From the NCBI RefSeq assembly GCF_044904675.1, contig NZ_JADIKJ010000009.1:136679-200678 (forward strand): DNA of 64,000 nucleotides, read 5' to 3'. The number at the start of each line of letters is the position of its first letter. Positions within the stretch are counted from its first letter, which is position 1. The notes beneath the pieces were generated by a model. The model was not told the DNA's origin. It ran no database searches and worked only from the letters and a program-made list of their open reading frames with translations. Position numbers and translations under genes: made by a program. This document shows, in pieces, positions 1 to 10,587 of this stretch. Source of the DNA: Dyella_B jejuensis. GTDB taxonomy: Bacteria; Pseudomonadota; Gammaproteobacteria; Xanthomonadales; Rhodanobacteraceae.

Positions 1-3000
1 AGAATGACCAGCACCGAGCCGTCGCCCATGATGGTGGCGCCGAGGATACCCGGCACCGAACTTACCTGCGGGCCAACCGACTTCACCACGATTTCGCGCG
101 AACCGATGACCGCGTCGATGCGGATCGCAGCGCGCAGTTCGCCAGAACGGGTCAGCAGCAACGGCACCTGTTCTTCTTCGCCCACGTGGCCTGACGCCAG
201 GCCGAGCAGCTCGGCCAGGTCGTGGATGCCGTAATCCTCGCCGTTGTATTCGAACTGCGGCTCGTCCTGGGCCATCCGCTGCGCCAATTCATCCGGACTG
301 ATGCGCGCCACGCCCTGCACCGAGGTCATCGGGATGGCGAAGTTGGATTCGCCGATGCGTACCAGGATCGCCTGGGTCACCGCCAGGGTGAATGGCAGGC
401 GCAGCACGAAGGTGGTGCCTTCGCCCTGCCGCGATTCGATCGCCAGCGAGCCGCCCAGTTGCTTGATTTCGTTGGCCACCACGTCCATGCCCACACCGCG
501 GCCGGCAAGCTGGGTGACGGTGCTGGCGGTGGAGAAGCCGGTCTGGGTGATCAGGGCCAGCAACTGGTCATCGCTGAGGCGGGTTTCCTGGCGTAGCAGA
601 CCGCGCTCGATCGCACGCTTGCGGATCGCCTCGCGATCCAGGCCGCGGCCATCGTCGCTGACGCGCACTACCACCTCGGTCGCTTCGCGCGCGACCCGGA
701 TGCGTACCGCGCCCTCGTCCGGCTTGCCTGCCTTGCGCCGCTCTTCCGGCGATTCGATGCCGTGCGCCACGGCGTTGCGCAGCATGTGCTCGAACGGCGC
801 CTTGATGCGGTCGAGCAGGTTGCGATCCATTTCGCCGTGCGCGCCTTCCACGTACAGCTGCGCGCTCTTGCCCTCTTCCAGCGCGGCCTGGCGCAGCGTG
901 CGGCGCAGGTTCGGCACCATCGTGTCGAACGGCAGCATGCGCGTGCGCAACAAGCCTTCCTGCAATTCGGAGCTCACGCGCGACTGCTGGATCAGCAGCG
1001 TTTCCGCCTGGCGGGTAAGTTCGTCGAGCATGTTCTGGATCGACACCAAGTCGGACACCGACTCGGCCAAGGCACGCGAGTACTGCTGCAGCTGCGAGAA
1101 GCGATCGAGTTCGAGCGGGTCGAACACGCCGATACCCGCTTCGCGGTGCTCGCGCTGGAAGCGCGCGATGATCTGCGCTTCGGTTTCGATTTCCAGCATG
1201 CGCAGCTGGCCGCGCAGACGCGCGACGGTCTGTTCGAGTTCGACCAGGTTGAAGCGGTATGCCGATACCTGCTGTTCCAGGCGCGAACGATAGATCGCCA
1301 CTTCGCCGGCGTTATTGACCAGGTTGTCGAGCAGATCGGCGCGGACGCGGATCTGTTCCTGCGCGGTACGGGCGGTTTCGTCCTGCCCCGCATCTTCGGC
1401 AGGCAGCAGCGAAGGCAGCTGCAGCTCCGGCAAGGGCGACGCGGGCTCCGGTGCGGAGACGTCAGCGCTGGCGTCCTGCCCGGCCTGGACGCCATCGTGC
1501 AGGCGCTCGATCATTGCATGCGGGTAAGCAATGGCCTTGCCTTGCGAGACACGCTGCACCAGCCCGTGCATCTGGTCGAAAGCGGCCTCGAGCGTGCCGA
1601 TCAGCGGACCGGTGCGCTGCGGGTCGATGTTCTGCGAACGCTCCAGCAGGCTTTCGATCGCGTGGCTCAAATCACCTATCGGCGTGACGCCGGCGATGCG
1701 CGCACCACCCTTGAGCGTATGCAGTGCACGCAGCAGCCCCGCCATATGCGAGACGTCCGTCGGTTCGCCGTGCCACTTGGCGAGCACGCCGTCGGCATCG
1801 TCGAGAATTTCGCGCGCTTCTTCGCTGAAGATTTCCAGCAGGTCCGGATCGATGTGACCGAAACTGACCAATTCGCCGGCCAGTGCCGGTTCGGCGGCTT
1901 CATGCACGAAGTCGGCAGCGGCCGGCGCCGGTTCGTGCGCCACGGGCGCAACGGTTTCCTCGCCCAGGGCCTGCAGAGGTTCCTCGCTCGGGATCTCGCG
2001 CCCGGTCGCTTCCTCGTCCGCATGGCTCGGCGCGGATTCGTCGCTCGCTACAGGCTGCGCTTCATCGGATTCGTTCGCCGCGGATTCGTTCGCCGCGACC
2101 GGCTCGACGTCGAGAGGATGCCCGATCTCGAGGGCATCATCGGTCGGCTCTGGCGCCGCGCCATCATCGACCTCCATGGCGTCGAGGCTGGCAAGCAGCG
2201 CGGCAAATTCTTCGTCCTCGGTGCTTGGCGCCTGCGTGACGCGAACGGCCGGCTGTTCATCGATTGCCTCGTCCGGGACATCCGCCTCGTGCGCGGAAAG
2301 CGCAGCCAGCAGTTCGGCCTCGTAGTCCTCGGTCGCAGGCGCCTGGCCGCCGTCGACGGTTTCGTGCGACGACGCCGGCTCCGCAGAGACAGGCTCGCCC
2401 TGCGCGGGCAATATTTCCTCGGGCGCGACATGCTCGGTACGCGGCTGCACCGGCTCGACCGGCAGCGCGCGCGGTTCGAACACCACGTGCGCCATCTGTG
2501 GTTCGGGCTGGTGGTCGCGCAACTCGCCCAGCCGCGCGATCAGCGCGGACGCATCGGGCAGGCGCGGATGCGGCGCGTCGAATTGCGCCATCACGTCGTC
2601 GACCACGTCGGCGCTTTGGCGTAACAGCCGGACGCCTTCGATGGACAGCGGCTGACCCGCGGCGCGCAAGCGCTTGAGCAGGCTTTCCAACGGCGACAGC
2701 AGCTGGATCAGCAGCGGGATATCGACCATGGCGATGGCACCGTGCAAGGTGTGCACGGCACGCAACAGGCTATCGTCGACGGGTAGTTCGCTCTCGGCGA
2801 AATCCGCCGCGTTGCGAATCGTTTGCAGGTATTGCGCGACTTCGCTGCGCAGGATTTCCAGCAGCACCGGATCGACCGGCGGCAGTACCGGTTCGTGGAT
2901 CGTCAGCTCGAACGGCGCCGTTTCAGGTGCCACCTGCGCGGCGGCGACGGAAGAGTCGGTATGCGTGGCGGCGGGAACGGCATCGATCGCTGCCGCCGAG

Positions 3001-5468
3001 CGCGGCACGCGGCGACGCACCACGCGGCGCACGGTTTCGGTGGCGCCAGCAGCGTATTGCTCCACGCTGGCCTGCTCGCCGGCCGCAAGGCGGTCGGCGG
3101 CCTGCATGATCGCGCTGAGCGGCGCGTTCGGCACCACGCCGTCCTTCAGCATGGCAAGCAATTGCGGCAAGGCCTCGATGGCATGCCCGACCAATGCCTG
3201 CACGCCCTCGTGCGGCGGAATGCTGCCATCCAGCACGCGATTGAGCATGTTCTCCACGCGCCAGGCGAATTCGCCCAGCACGCTCGCGCCGACCAGCCGG
3301 CCCGAACCCTTCAGCGTGTGGAAAGACCGGCGAATCGGCGTGAGATCGGCCAGTTGGCCGGGATCGGTCATCCAGCTTTGCTGCGCGCTGCGCAGATTGC
3401 TGATCTCTTCCTGCATTTCCTCCAGGAAGATATCGCGGATGTCGTCGTCGATGCCTTCGGTGCTGGCCTGGAAACTGGCGGTCGCGGCCAACGGATCGGC
3501 GACGGCAACCTGCTCCTCGATTTCTTCCTCGATCTCGATCCAGTCGTCGCCGTCGTCAAACGCCGAGGACGGAATCTGCGCGCCGCTTTCGGATTCGACC
3601 AGGTGCAGGCCGGTGAGGTCATGCATGGCCGGCGGCGGCGTTTCGCTGCTGCCCAGGAACAATTCGCTCGCGTCATCGCCATGGGCGACGCTGACCGATT
3701 CATTCAGCACCGGTGCCGGTACCTCGGCGCGCGTTTCCACGACCGGCTCCGGCAGCGCCTTGGCCAACGGCGGCGGCCAATAGCCGAGTCCGCCCAGGCT
3801 GTGCTCGGCGACATCCAGGATATGTTCGAGCCCGCCGCGGTGTTCGCGGGCGGCTTCCAGGTAGTACTCCAGTGCAGCCAGCGCATCGGCCAGCTGGTCC
3901 ATCTGCGCGCTGCTCGGAACGCGCTGGTCCACGCACAATTCGTTACCGATGAAGCGGCCAACGCCTTCGGCGATTTGCGCCGGACGCGGCGAGGACAGCA
4001 TGCGCATCGCGCCAGCCACTTCGTCCATCAGCGCCGGCATGCCATCCAGTTGCTGGTGCTGCCAGCCGGATTCCACGAAGGCAACGATGCCGTGCTTCAC
4101 TTTGCCGGCGTTGGCGACGGCTTCGTTCATCAGCGTGGCGAGGATGTGGCGCGCCTCGCTGCGCGGCAACATGGTCGCGGTATGTTCCTCGGCCGGCGGA
4201 TGCTCCGCGCCCAGGCTTTCGATGTGGTCGTCCAGCGATGCTTCCACGTACAACAGCGCACCGGCGACGTCGAGCAACGATTCTTCATCCGGACTGCGCA
4301 AGCGGCTGGCAACTTCTTCCAGCACGCGGCGCTGTTCGTTGATCACCCGACGCGGCACGTTGAGCGCGAGCATGCCTAGCGTATCGCCGACGCGCTCGAG
4401 CACTTCGGCCTGCGCGCCCAGCTGCGCCGGATCGGCGTCGGGCTGGCGCAGGAACAGGTCGAGCGATTCCTTCACGCGCAGCAGGTCGTCTTTCAGCGCG
4501 CGCGAGACCGAATCGAGCAGGGCGCGGTTGTGGCCGGCCATCGAGCCGCGGGCATGTTCCAGCTCGCTTGCATCGGGAACCAGGCCGTCCAGGTTATAGG
4601 TCTGCGCCAGCTGCAGCATCTGCGGGCTGCGCTGCTTGGACTGCGCCACGATGTAGAGCAGCTTGCGCGCCAGGTCATCGGCATCGCCGCCTTGCAGGCT
4701 TGCTTCGCCTTGCTCGATCAGTTGGCGGATGCTGCGGTCGACTTTGCCGATTAGCTGGCGCACATCGGCGGCGTAGCTCTTGAGCATGCCGTGATCGAGG
4801 CCTTCGAGTACGCCGGTGGTGATCCACCACAGGCGGCGGCCGGGCACCGTGGCGCAACGCGCACCGATCGCCGCCAGCGTATGGCGCATGCCGGCAAGCT
4901 GGTTCGCGCCGCCCTGGCCGCGGAACCAGGCCAGGAGTTGCTGCTGGAAACGCAGGCGCAGTTCGGCGATTTCGCCCTTGTGCCTTGCCGCGTCCTCGGC
5001 GCTGACCGGCGCCTGGGCCGGCAGCGGCGCATCGAGATTGGGCGTAAACAGGGCCGCTTCGCTCAGCGCTTCCTGCTCGCGGCTGGCGCGCAGTTCGTTG
5101 AGCAGCGGCAGCAGCACCACCGGCACATCGCGATGGCCGCTGGACAGGCGTTCGAGGTAATCGGGCAGTTGCATCAGGCCGCGCATCAGCGCGGCATAGG
5201 CATCTTCGCGATGACGCACGTGGTCTTCGAGCAGGGAGATGGCCAGCGTCTCCATCTCTTCGGCAACCATTGCCGCGCCGTAAAGCTCGACCATGCGCAG
5301 CGTGCCTTGCACCTGGTGCAGGTTGTCCGCACAGGTACGCATGACGTCCCGCTCGCCGGGGTTGTCGACGTAGGACTCAAGCGCCTGACGCGCGAGTGCC
5401 AGCGTCTCGTCAAGCTCGGGCTTGACCCACTGCAGGGTTGTGAAATCGATGTGGTCTTGAAGTCTCAT
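1..5468 (-). CDS. chpA: ChpA/PilL-type hybrid chemotaxis histidine kinase of the type IV pilus system (3' end outside window)
   Basis: This is the large CheA-like kinase of the Pil-Chp system, which passes the signal from PilJ to the response regulators PilG and PilH. About 1822 residues are visible and the reading frame runs off the left edge. Recognisable phosphotransfer H-boxes lie at His51 (HQVQGT), His717 (HTLKGSG), His906 (HTLHGA) and His1250 (HTLKGGAR). A long acidic, Pro/Ala-rich linker (about 1020-1220) separates the third and fourth. Then come the dimerisation segment, the N-box of the ATPase (HMLRNAVAHGIE, from about 1561), the glycine boxes (DDGRGLD, GRGVGMDVV) and the start of a CheW-like domain (about 1685 onward). 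A C-terminal receiver domain is usual in the family but would lie outside the window. The start is an ATG after a GGGGGG-containing stretch. It is the last gene of the minus-strand pilGHIJ operon. Confidence 0.93.
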   Translation of the reverse strand, partial: MRLQDHIDFTTLQWVKPELDETLALARQALESYVDNPGERDVMRTCADNLHQVQGTLRMVELYGAAMVAEEMETLAISLLEDHVRHREDAYAALMRGLMQLPDYLERLSSGHRDVPVVLLPLLNELRASREQEALSEAALFTPNLDAPLPAQAPVSAEDAARHKGEIAELRLRFQQQLLAWFRGQGGANQLAGMRHTLAAIGARCATVPGRRLWWITTGVLEGLDHGMLKSYAADVRQLIGKVDRSIRQLIEQGEASLQGGDADDLARKLLYIVAQSKQRSPQMLQLAQTYNLDGLVPDASELEHARGSMAGHNRALLDSVSRALKDDLLRVKESLDLFLRQPDADPAQLGAQAEVLERVGDTLGMLALNVPRRVINEQRRVLEEVASRLRSPDEESLLDVAGALLYVEASLDDHIESLGAEHPPAEEHTATMLPRSEARHILATLMNEAVANAGKVKHGIVAFVESGWQHQQLDGMPALMDEVAGAMRMLSSPRPAQIAEGVGRFIGNELCVDQRVPSSAQMDQLADALAALEYYLEAAREHRGGLEHILDVAEHSLGGLGYWPPPLAKALPEPVVETRAEVPAPVLNESVSVAHGDDASELFLGSSETPPPAMHDLTGLHLVESESGAQIPSSAFDDGDDWIEIEEEIEEQVAVADPLAATASFQASTEGIDDDIRDIFLEEMQEEISNLRSAQQSWMTDPGQLADLTPIRRSFHTLKGSGRLVGASVLGEFAWRVENMLNRVLDGSIPPHEGVQALVGHAIEALPQLLAMLKDGVVPNAPLSAIMQAADRLAAGEQASVEQYAAGATETVRRVVRRRVPRSAAAIDAVPAATHTDSSVAAAQVAPETAPFELTIHEPVLPPVDPVLLEILRSEVAQYLQTIRNAADFAESELPVDDSLLRAVHTLHGAIAMVDIPLLIQLLSPLESLLKRLRAAGQPLSIEGVRLLRQSADVVDDVMAQFDAPHPRLPDASALIARLGELRDHQPEPQMAHVVFEPRALPVEPVQPRTEHVAPEEILPAQGEPVSAEPASSHETVDGGQAPATEDYEAELLAALSAHEADVPDEAIDEQPAVRVTQAPSTEDEEFAALLASLDAMEVDDGAAPEPTDDALEIGHPLDVEPVAANESAANESDEAQPVASDESAPSHADEEATGREIPSEEPLQALGEETVAPVAHEPAPAAADFVHEAAEPALAGELVSFGHIDPDLLEIFSEEAREILDDADGVLAKWHGEPTDVSHMAGLLRALHTLKGGARIAGVTPIGDLSHAIESLLERSQNIDPQRTGPLIGTLEAAFDQMHGLVQRVSQGKAIAYPHAMIERLHDGVQAGQDASADVSAPEPASPLPELQLPSLLPAEDAGQDETARTAQEQIRVRADLLDNLVNNAGEVAIYRSRLEQQVSAYRFNLVELEQTVARLRGQLRMLEIETEAQIIARFQREHREAGIGVFDPLELDRFSQLQQYSRALAESVSDLVSIQNMLDELTRQAETLLIQQSRVSSELQEGLLRTRMLPFDTMVPNLRRTLRQAALEEGKSAQLYVEGAHGEMDRNLLDRIKAPFEHMLRNAVAHGIESPEERRKAGKPDEGAVRIRVAREATEVVVRVSDDGRGLDREAIRKRAIERGLLRQETRLSDDQLLALITQTGFSTASTVTQLAGRGVGMDVVANEIKQLGGSLAIESRQGEGTTFVLRLPFTLAVTQAILVRIGESNFAIPMTSVQGVARISPDELAQRMAQDEPQFEYNGEDYGIHDLAELLGLASGHVGEEEQVPLLLTRSGELRAAIRIDAVIGSREIVVKSVGPQVSSVPGILGATIMGDGSVLVI

Positions 5469-5551
5469 GCGCCCCCCTCAGCGGCTGCGCTTCTTGCGCA
5501 GAACGCAACCGTCGAGGTTGCCCTCTTGTTATGGCCTAGTGACAACCCGTT

Positions 5552-7585
5552 TCAACCTGGCAACTTGAAGTGCGCTACCGAGCGGCGCAGATCACTTGCC
5601 AATTGAGCCAGGTAACCGATCGATTCCGCCGTCTGGCTTGCGCCCTGCGACGTCTGCGAGGTGATTTCCTGGATCGCGTTCATGGATTGCGAAATATCCG
5701 TCGCAGCAATGGATTGCTGGCGCGCGGCAGTGGAAATGTTCTGAATCAGTGCGGACAGATCGTGCGACACGCGCTCGATGTCGCCCAGCGCGCTGCCGGC
5801 GTCTTCCGCCTTGCGCGCACCGGCCACCACTTCGGCGGTGGTCTGCTCCATCGAGTTCACCGCTTCGTTGGTATCGGACTGAATCGTCTGCACCAGGGTT
5901 TCGATACGCTTGGTAGCGCTGGCGGAGCGTTCCGCGAGGCGCTGCACTTCGTCCGCCACCACCGCGAAACCGCGACCCGCCTCGCCAGCCGAGGCGGCCT
6001 GGATGGCGGCGTTCAAGGCCAGGATGTTGGTCTGCTCGGCAATGTCGTTGATCAGTTCCACGATCGAGCCGATCTCCTGCGAAGACTCGCCCAGGCGCTT
6101 GATGCGCTTGGAGGTTTCCTGGATCTGGTCGCGGATCGAATCCATGCCGGAAATCGTTTCGCGCACCACCTCGGCGCCGTGCGAGGCGATCTGCACCGAG
6201 CGCTCGGCCACGTCGGCCGATTCGGCGGAGTTCTTCGACACATCGTCCATCGAACTGGCGATCTGGTTGATCGCCGTGGTCGCCGTGCTGATGCGGTGCG
6301 CCTGGTTCTGCGCGGCGTCGGCAAGGTGGCGCGCGGTGGTCTGCGTTTCCTGCGCCGACGAGGACACCTGCTCGGAGGTCTCGTTGATCGTCGTCACCAG
6401 TGTGCGCAACTCGTCGATGGCGTAGTTCACCGAGTCGGCGATCGCGCCGGTGATGTCTTCGGACACAGTGGTCTTGACGGTCAAATCGCCTTCGGCGAGT
6501 GAACCCATTTCGTCCAGCAGGCGCATGATCGCCTCCTGGTTACGCTGGTTCAATTCAGTACTTTCGCGGAAGCGGCGGCGCTGGTCGCCGACCAGCTGGA
6601 TGACCAGCAGGATGGCGAAGGCCACCGCGCCGATCGCGCCGACCACGCCCCAGCCCACGTTCGGGAACAAGCGGCGCAGCGGCAGCTGGCCGATCTGTTC
6701 GGCCAGGTCGTTCGCGCGCAACAGCACGTTCTGCGAATCCAGCGAGGCCTGGTTGCCGGCGCTCTTCACTTCGGCAATGTTGCTGGCGGCGGCCACCAGC
6801 TTGGAAACCGGTTCGCTCAGCGTGTCCCAGTCGCCCTGCATCTGGGACAGGATCTTGCGCGCATTGGCATCGCCCAGCTGCTGCACGCCCATGCCCTGGT
6901 TGCCTTGCAGCAGGCCTTTGAGCACTTCGCCGTAGGACTGCGCATCACGGGCCAGGCCGTCAGCGGAAGCCTGCTCGGATTCGCCGCCCTGCAGTACCTC
7001 CTGCACGCGGCGGATGATGCGGTCGGCGGTCAGCATCTGGCGCGAAGCGCCGAGCATCTCGTCCGCGCTGCTGCCCTTGCGCTGCTGCAGGATGTTGACC
7101 ACCTGCTCCATGTTGGAATTGAGTAGCGGCAATTGCTTGGAAAGATCGTCCGCGCGTTGCGTCGAATCGAGCACCACGGCCTTGTTGGAAAGGATCTTGC
7201 CGATATCGCCGTCGAGCGCTTTCCAGGCATCGGCCAGCTTGCTGACCGAACGGCCCGTAGCGGTGGTGTTCTTGTCCGCGTAGGGCTTCATGCCGGTCTT
7301 GAGATCGCCGTTGACCAGCCGCTGCACCGCCGAGTCGATGGTGTCGCGCGCGTTCTCAAGCTCGGCGAAGGAGTCGGCGTTACCGCCCGACGCTTCCAGC
7401 GCGTACTTGGCCGTCTGCTGCGACAGCACCTGGATCTGCGTGGTCAGCGCGACCGCCTGGCGGTCTTCGCCGTTCTTGAGGTTGAGTAGAACGAAGTCGA
7501 TCGCCGCAAAGCCGATCGACACCACCAGCAAGACGATCAGGATGGTATATCCCCGTTCCTTGCCGACGCCCCCTGTAGTGCTCAT
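5552..7585 (-). CDS. pilJ: Type IV pilus methyl-accepting chemotaxis protein PilJ
   Basis: 677-residue inner-membrane chemoreceptor that signals to ChpA. A short cytoplasmic N-terminus is followed by a membrane segment (about 13-33), then a periplasmic helical PilJ-type region (about 35-308) and a second membrane segment (about 311-332). A HAMP-like linker and the long cytoplasmic signalling coiled coil follow. The highly conserved hairpin tip is plain around residue 515 (EQTNILALNAAIQAA, then GRGFAVVADEVQRLAE). The size and domain order fit PilJ rather than a generic chemoreceptor, and the neighbours pilI upstream and chpA 83 bp downstream support this. No C-terminal CheR-binding pentapeptide is seen; the protein ends AHFKLPG. 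Confidence 0.95.
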   Translation of the reverse strand: MSTTGGVGKERGYTILIVLLVVSIGFAAIDFVLLNLKNGEDRQAVALTTQIQVLSQQTAKYALEASGGNADSFAELENARDTIDSAVQRLVNGDLKTGMKPYADKNTTATGRSVSKLADAWKALDGDIGKILSNKAVVLDSTQRADDLSKQLPLLNSNMEQVVNILQQRKGSSADEMLGASRQMLTADRIIRRVQEVLQGGESEQASADGLARDAQSYGEVLKGLLQGNQGMGVQQLGDANARKILSQMQGDWDTLSEPVSKLVAAASNIAEVKSAGNQASLDSQNVLLRANDLAEQIGQLPLRRLFPNVGWGVVGAIGAVAFAILLVIQLVGDQRRRFRESTELNQRNQEAIMRLLDEMGSLAEGDLTVKTTVSEDITGAIADSVNYAIDELRTLVTTINETSEQVSSSAQETQTTARHLADAAQNQAHRISTATTAINQIASSMDDVSKNSAESADVAERSVQIASHGAEVVRETISGMDSIRDQIQETSKRIKRLGESSQEIGSIVELINDIAEQTNILALNAAIQAASAGEAGRGFAVVADEVQRLAERSASATKRIETLVQTIQSDTNEAVNSMEQTTAEVVAGARKAEDAGSALGDIERVSHDLSALIQNISTAARQQSIAATDISQSMNAIQEITSQTSQGASQTAESIGYLAQLASDLRRSVAHFKLPG

Positions 7586-7692
7586 ATCTTCACCTCATCC
7601 GTCTACTGCGCGCCGGCTGCAAACCATGCCGGCCAAGAATTCCGGGGCTTGCGCCCTGCGTTGCTTACTCGCGTCGGTAACGCCGCGCGCCA

Positions 7693-8238
7693 TCAGGCGG
7701 CTGCCTGGCGGAAATCAGGCGCACGCACCAACTTGCCCATGCTGAACAGCGCCAGGCGCTGCCCGTCCACGTCCACGCGGTCGTCGACGAAGCGCGCCAG
7801 GCGCGGGTCGTCCTCGCGTTCGGCGTCGCGTCGCTGTTCGGCGTCCACCGTGCGCTGCCCGAATACCTCGTCCACCAGCAGCGCCACGTTGCCGCTGCCC
7901 TGGCGCACCACCAGAAGGCGCGTGCGCTCGGAGTGCTGCGTGCGCTCGCTGAACAGGAAACGCGCCAGGTCGATCACCGGCATCAGGTTGCCGCGCACGT
8001 TCGCCACGCCGAGCAGCCATGGCCGCGTGCCGGGCACCGGCGTCAAGGGCGGCACGGCCAGCAACTCGTTGATTTCCTCGATGCCGCTGACGAACAGCCG
8101 GTTGCCGGCGCGATAACCGATGCCGCGCCACAGGCCCGGTGCTTCCAGCCGCTCCTGGGAACCGGACGCATGCGCCAGCGACAGCCGCTCGTAGCGCGCA
8201 AGTATTTCGAAAGGTGTCTGGGCAACGGTCGCGTTCAT
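7693..8238 (-). CDS. pilI: CheW-like coupling protein PilI
   Basis: 181-residue CheW-domain protein expected to couple the receptor PilJ to the kinase ChpA. The CheW beta-barrel core is visible: GIEEINELLAVP, then RPWLLGVANVRGNLMPVIDLARFL, then LLVDEVFGQR. The long N-terminal extension before the CheW fold is typical of PilI. It starts only 7 bp after the pilH stop, so translation is probably coupled. There is a 107-bp gap to pilJ. No alternative function is likely given the position inside the pilGHIJ-chpA operon. Confidence 0.93.
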   Translation of the reverse strand: MNATVAQTPFEILARYERLSLAHASGSQERLEAPGLWRGIGYRAGNRLFVSGIEEINELLAVPPLTPVPGTRPWLLGVANVRGNLMPVIDLARFLFSERTQHSERTRLLVVRQGSGNVALLVDEVFGQRTVDAEQRRDAEREDDPRLARFVDDRVDVDGQRLALFSMGKLVRAPDFRQAAA

Positions 8239-8245
8239 GCTCGCC

Positions 8246-8617
8246 TCATGCCGCGTTCGGCAGCAGCTCGTCGATGCAGGCGAGCAGCTCCTTTTCGTTC
8301 ACGGGCTTGGTGATGAACGCCTTGGCGCCTTGGCGCATGCCCCACACGCGGTCGGTCTCCATCGACTTGGTGGTGATGATCACGATCGGCACGCCGGCGG
8401 TAGCCGGGTCGCGCGTAAGCGTGCGCGTGGCCTGGAACCCGTTCATGCCGGGCATGATGACGTCCATGATGACGAGGTCCGGCTGCGTGGCGCGCACGCG
8501 CTCGATGCCGTCTTCGGCGTTGTTGACGGCATCGACCCGATGACCTGCCCGCTCGAGCAGCGTGGTGAACACGCGCACGTCGGTCGGAGAATCGTCGATG
8601 ATGAGGATATTGGCCAC
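8246..8617 (-). CDS. pilH: Single-domain response regulator PilH
   Basis: 123-residue stand-alone receiver domain. It has the acidic pocket (ILIIDDSPTD), the phospho-acceptor Asp in LVIMDVIMPGMNG, the conserved Thr in IVIITTK and Lys in FITKPVN. In the Pil-Chp system PilH is linked to control of pilus retraction. I chose the GTG at 8615-8617 because it follows an AGGGGGAGC ribosome site and gives the standard length. A longer frame reaching an upstream ATG at 8719 would add 34 residues with no receiver homology, reading through the intergenic repeat. It lies 7 bp before pilI. Confidence 0.92.
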   Translation of the reverse strand: MANILIIDDSPTDVRVFTTLLERAGHRVDAVNNAEDGIERVRATQPDLVIMDVIMPGMNGFQATRTLTRDPATAGVPIVIITTKSMETDRVWGMRQGAKAFITKPVNEKELLACIDELLPNAA

Positions 8618-8664
8618 AGCTCCCCCTTTTGAGCCGTCTTTCATATTCCAGACACCTCGCGCCG

Positions 8665-8870
8665 GGATGGGTTTGCGCGCAGGGCAAGGAAGAACGAAGA
8701 AGTGTATGTCGATATACAACTGATTGATGACGCCGCCCCGCGGGCAAACAAACCCGGCCCGAAGGGTTGCACCCGAGACGCCAGGCGGCAGCGCGCGACT
8801 TGCGCCGGCAGCCTGTCAGCGCCACGCACCGCCGCCTGGCGACTGGCCAGCTGCGACGCGGGGCGCCTGG
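8665..8870. repeat. Intergenic repeat-like sequence between pilG and pilH (copy 1 of a pair)
   Basis: The 286-bp pilG-pilH gap holds no gene. Its central part resembles, in opposite orientation, the pdxH/kinase gap near 23.0-23.2 kb. The best shared block is AGTGTATGTCGATATAC here against AGTGTACGTCGATACAC there, each preceded by a related GGGTT...CGAAG stretch and followed by a CCGCGG...CAA block. A 10-bp inverted repeat (GCCAGGCGGC at 8780-8789, GCCGCCTGGC at 8831-8840) could fold. Similarity was judged by eye; limits are approximate. Confidence 0.45.
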
Positions 8871-8903
8871 AATGGGAAAGACGGCTCATGTCGGTCACTG
8901 GCG

Positions 8904-9305
8904 TCAGACCGTGCTGACATGGCGGTGGATGGCACCCAGCAATTCATCGCGCGTGAACGGCTTGGTGAGATATTGTTCGGCGCCGACGATGCGGCCGCGC
9001 GCCTTGTCGAACAAACCATCCTTCGAGCTCAGCATGATGACCGGCGTCGCCCGGAATTGCGGATTGTTCTTGATCAGCGCGCACGTCTGATAACCGTCCA
9101 GCCGCGGCATCATGATGTCCACGAAGATGATCGACGGCTTCTGGTCGGAAATCTTGGCAAGCGCCTCGAAACCGTCGACGGCGGTCAGCACGTCGCAGCC
9201 TTCCTTTTTAAGCAAGGTTTCCGCCGTGCGGCGGATGGTCTTGGAGTCATCGATGACCATGACCTTCAGACCGGCCAAGCCGTTCGTACCTACGTTCAAG
9301 TTCAC
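8904..9305 (-). CDS. pilG: Response regulator PilG, first gene of the pil chemosensory operon
   Basis: 133-residue receiver domain protein with the acidic pair (MVIDDSKTIRR), phospho-acceptor Asp in IIFVDIMMPRLDG, conserved Ser in VIMLSSKDG and Lys in YLTKPFT. A short N-terminal leader (MNLNVGTNGLAGL) precedes the fold, as in other PilG proteins. PilG acts downstream of ChpA to promote pilus extension and cAMP signalling in Pseudomonas; the same role here is inferred. It is followed by a 286-bp gap containing a repeat before pilH, so the operon may have an internal RNA-processing or promoter site there. Confidence 0.93.
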   Translation of the reverse strand: MNLNVGTNGLAGLKVMVIDDSKTIRRTAETLLKKEGCDVLTAVDGFEALAKISDQKPSIIFVDIMMPRLDGYQTCALIKNNPQFRATPVIMLSSKDGLFDKARGRIVGAEQYLTKPFTRDELLGAIHRHVSTV

Positions 9306-9630
9306 TTAACCCCCCTGCGGCCTGCCCCAGGCTCAGGTACGACACCCGGCAAGCGACCAAGGGCCGCCGCCTGATGCGAATGAAAAAATCCTGCGTAAAA
9401 CACTTCTTCGGCGCCTGATCTTCGTCAGGGCGTTCCATCGTTGCTGTTTACTGCCTGCGGGCTCTTCCGTCAAGAAAAAAACGTTGTGGCAGCGGCCCTT
9501 ATCGCCCCGGATGCGATGACCTATGTGAATGGGGAGGGGGAAAGCGAGCGCGCCCGATCCGGTGGGCGCCCTTGTGCCCCCCGACCACCTCGGCGACCAT
9601 GCATGCCCCACCGCCCACTGGAACCCGCAG
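9306..9630. other. Divergent intergenic region pilG / gshB
   Basis: 325 bp between divergently transcribed pilG (minus) and gshB (plus). It should carry both promoters. I see no clear -35/-10 pair, palindromic operator, terminator or small gene. A GGGGGG run just before pilG serves as its ribosome site. An upstream in-frame ATG at 9529 would extend gshB by 34 residues without homology to the family and is not favoured. Confidence 0.5.

Positions 9631-10573
<943 letters not shown>

Positions 10574-10587
<14 letters not shown>

Noticed and set aside
762..2624. 620-residue plus-strand open frame opposite chpA
   Set aside because: It is antisense to a clear CheA-type kinase, with Arg/His/Gln-rich translation and no recognisable domain. 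Such shadows are expected at this GC content.
8618..8903. Known riboswitch in the pilG-pilH gap
   Set aside because: I compared it from memory with cobalamin, TPP and cyclic-di-GMP classes and found no conserved core; left as a repeat of unknown nature.
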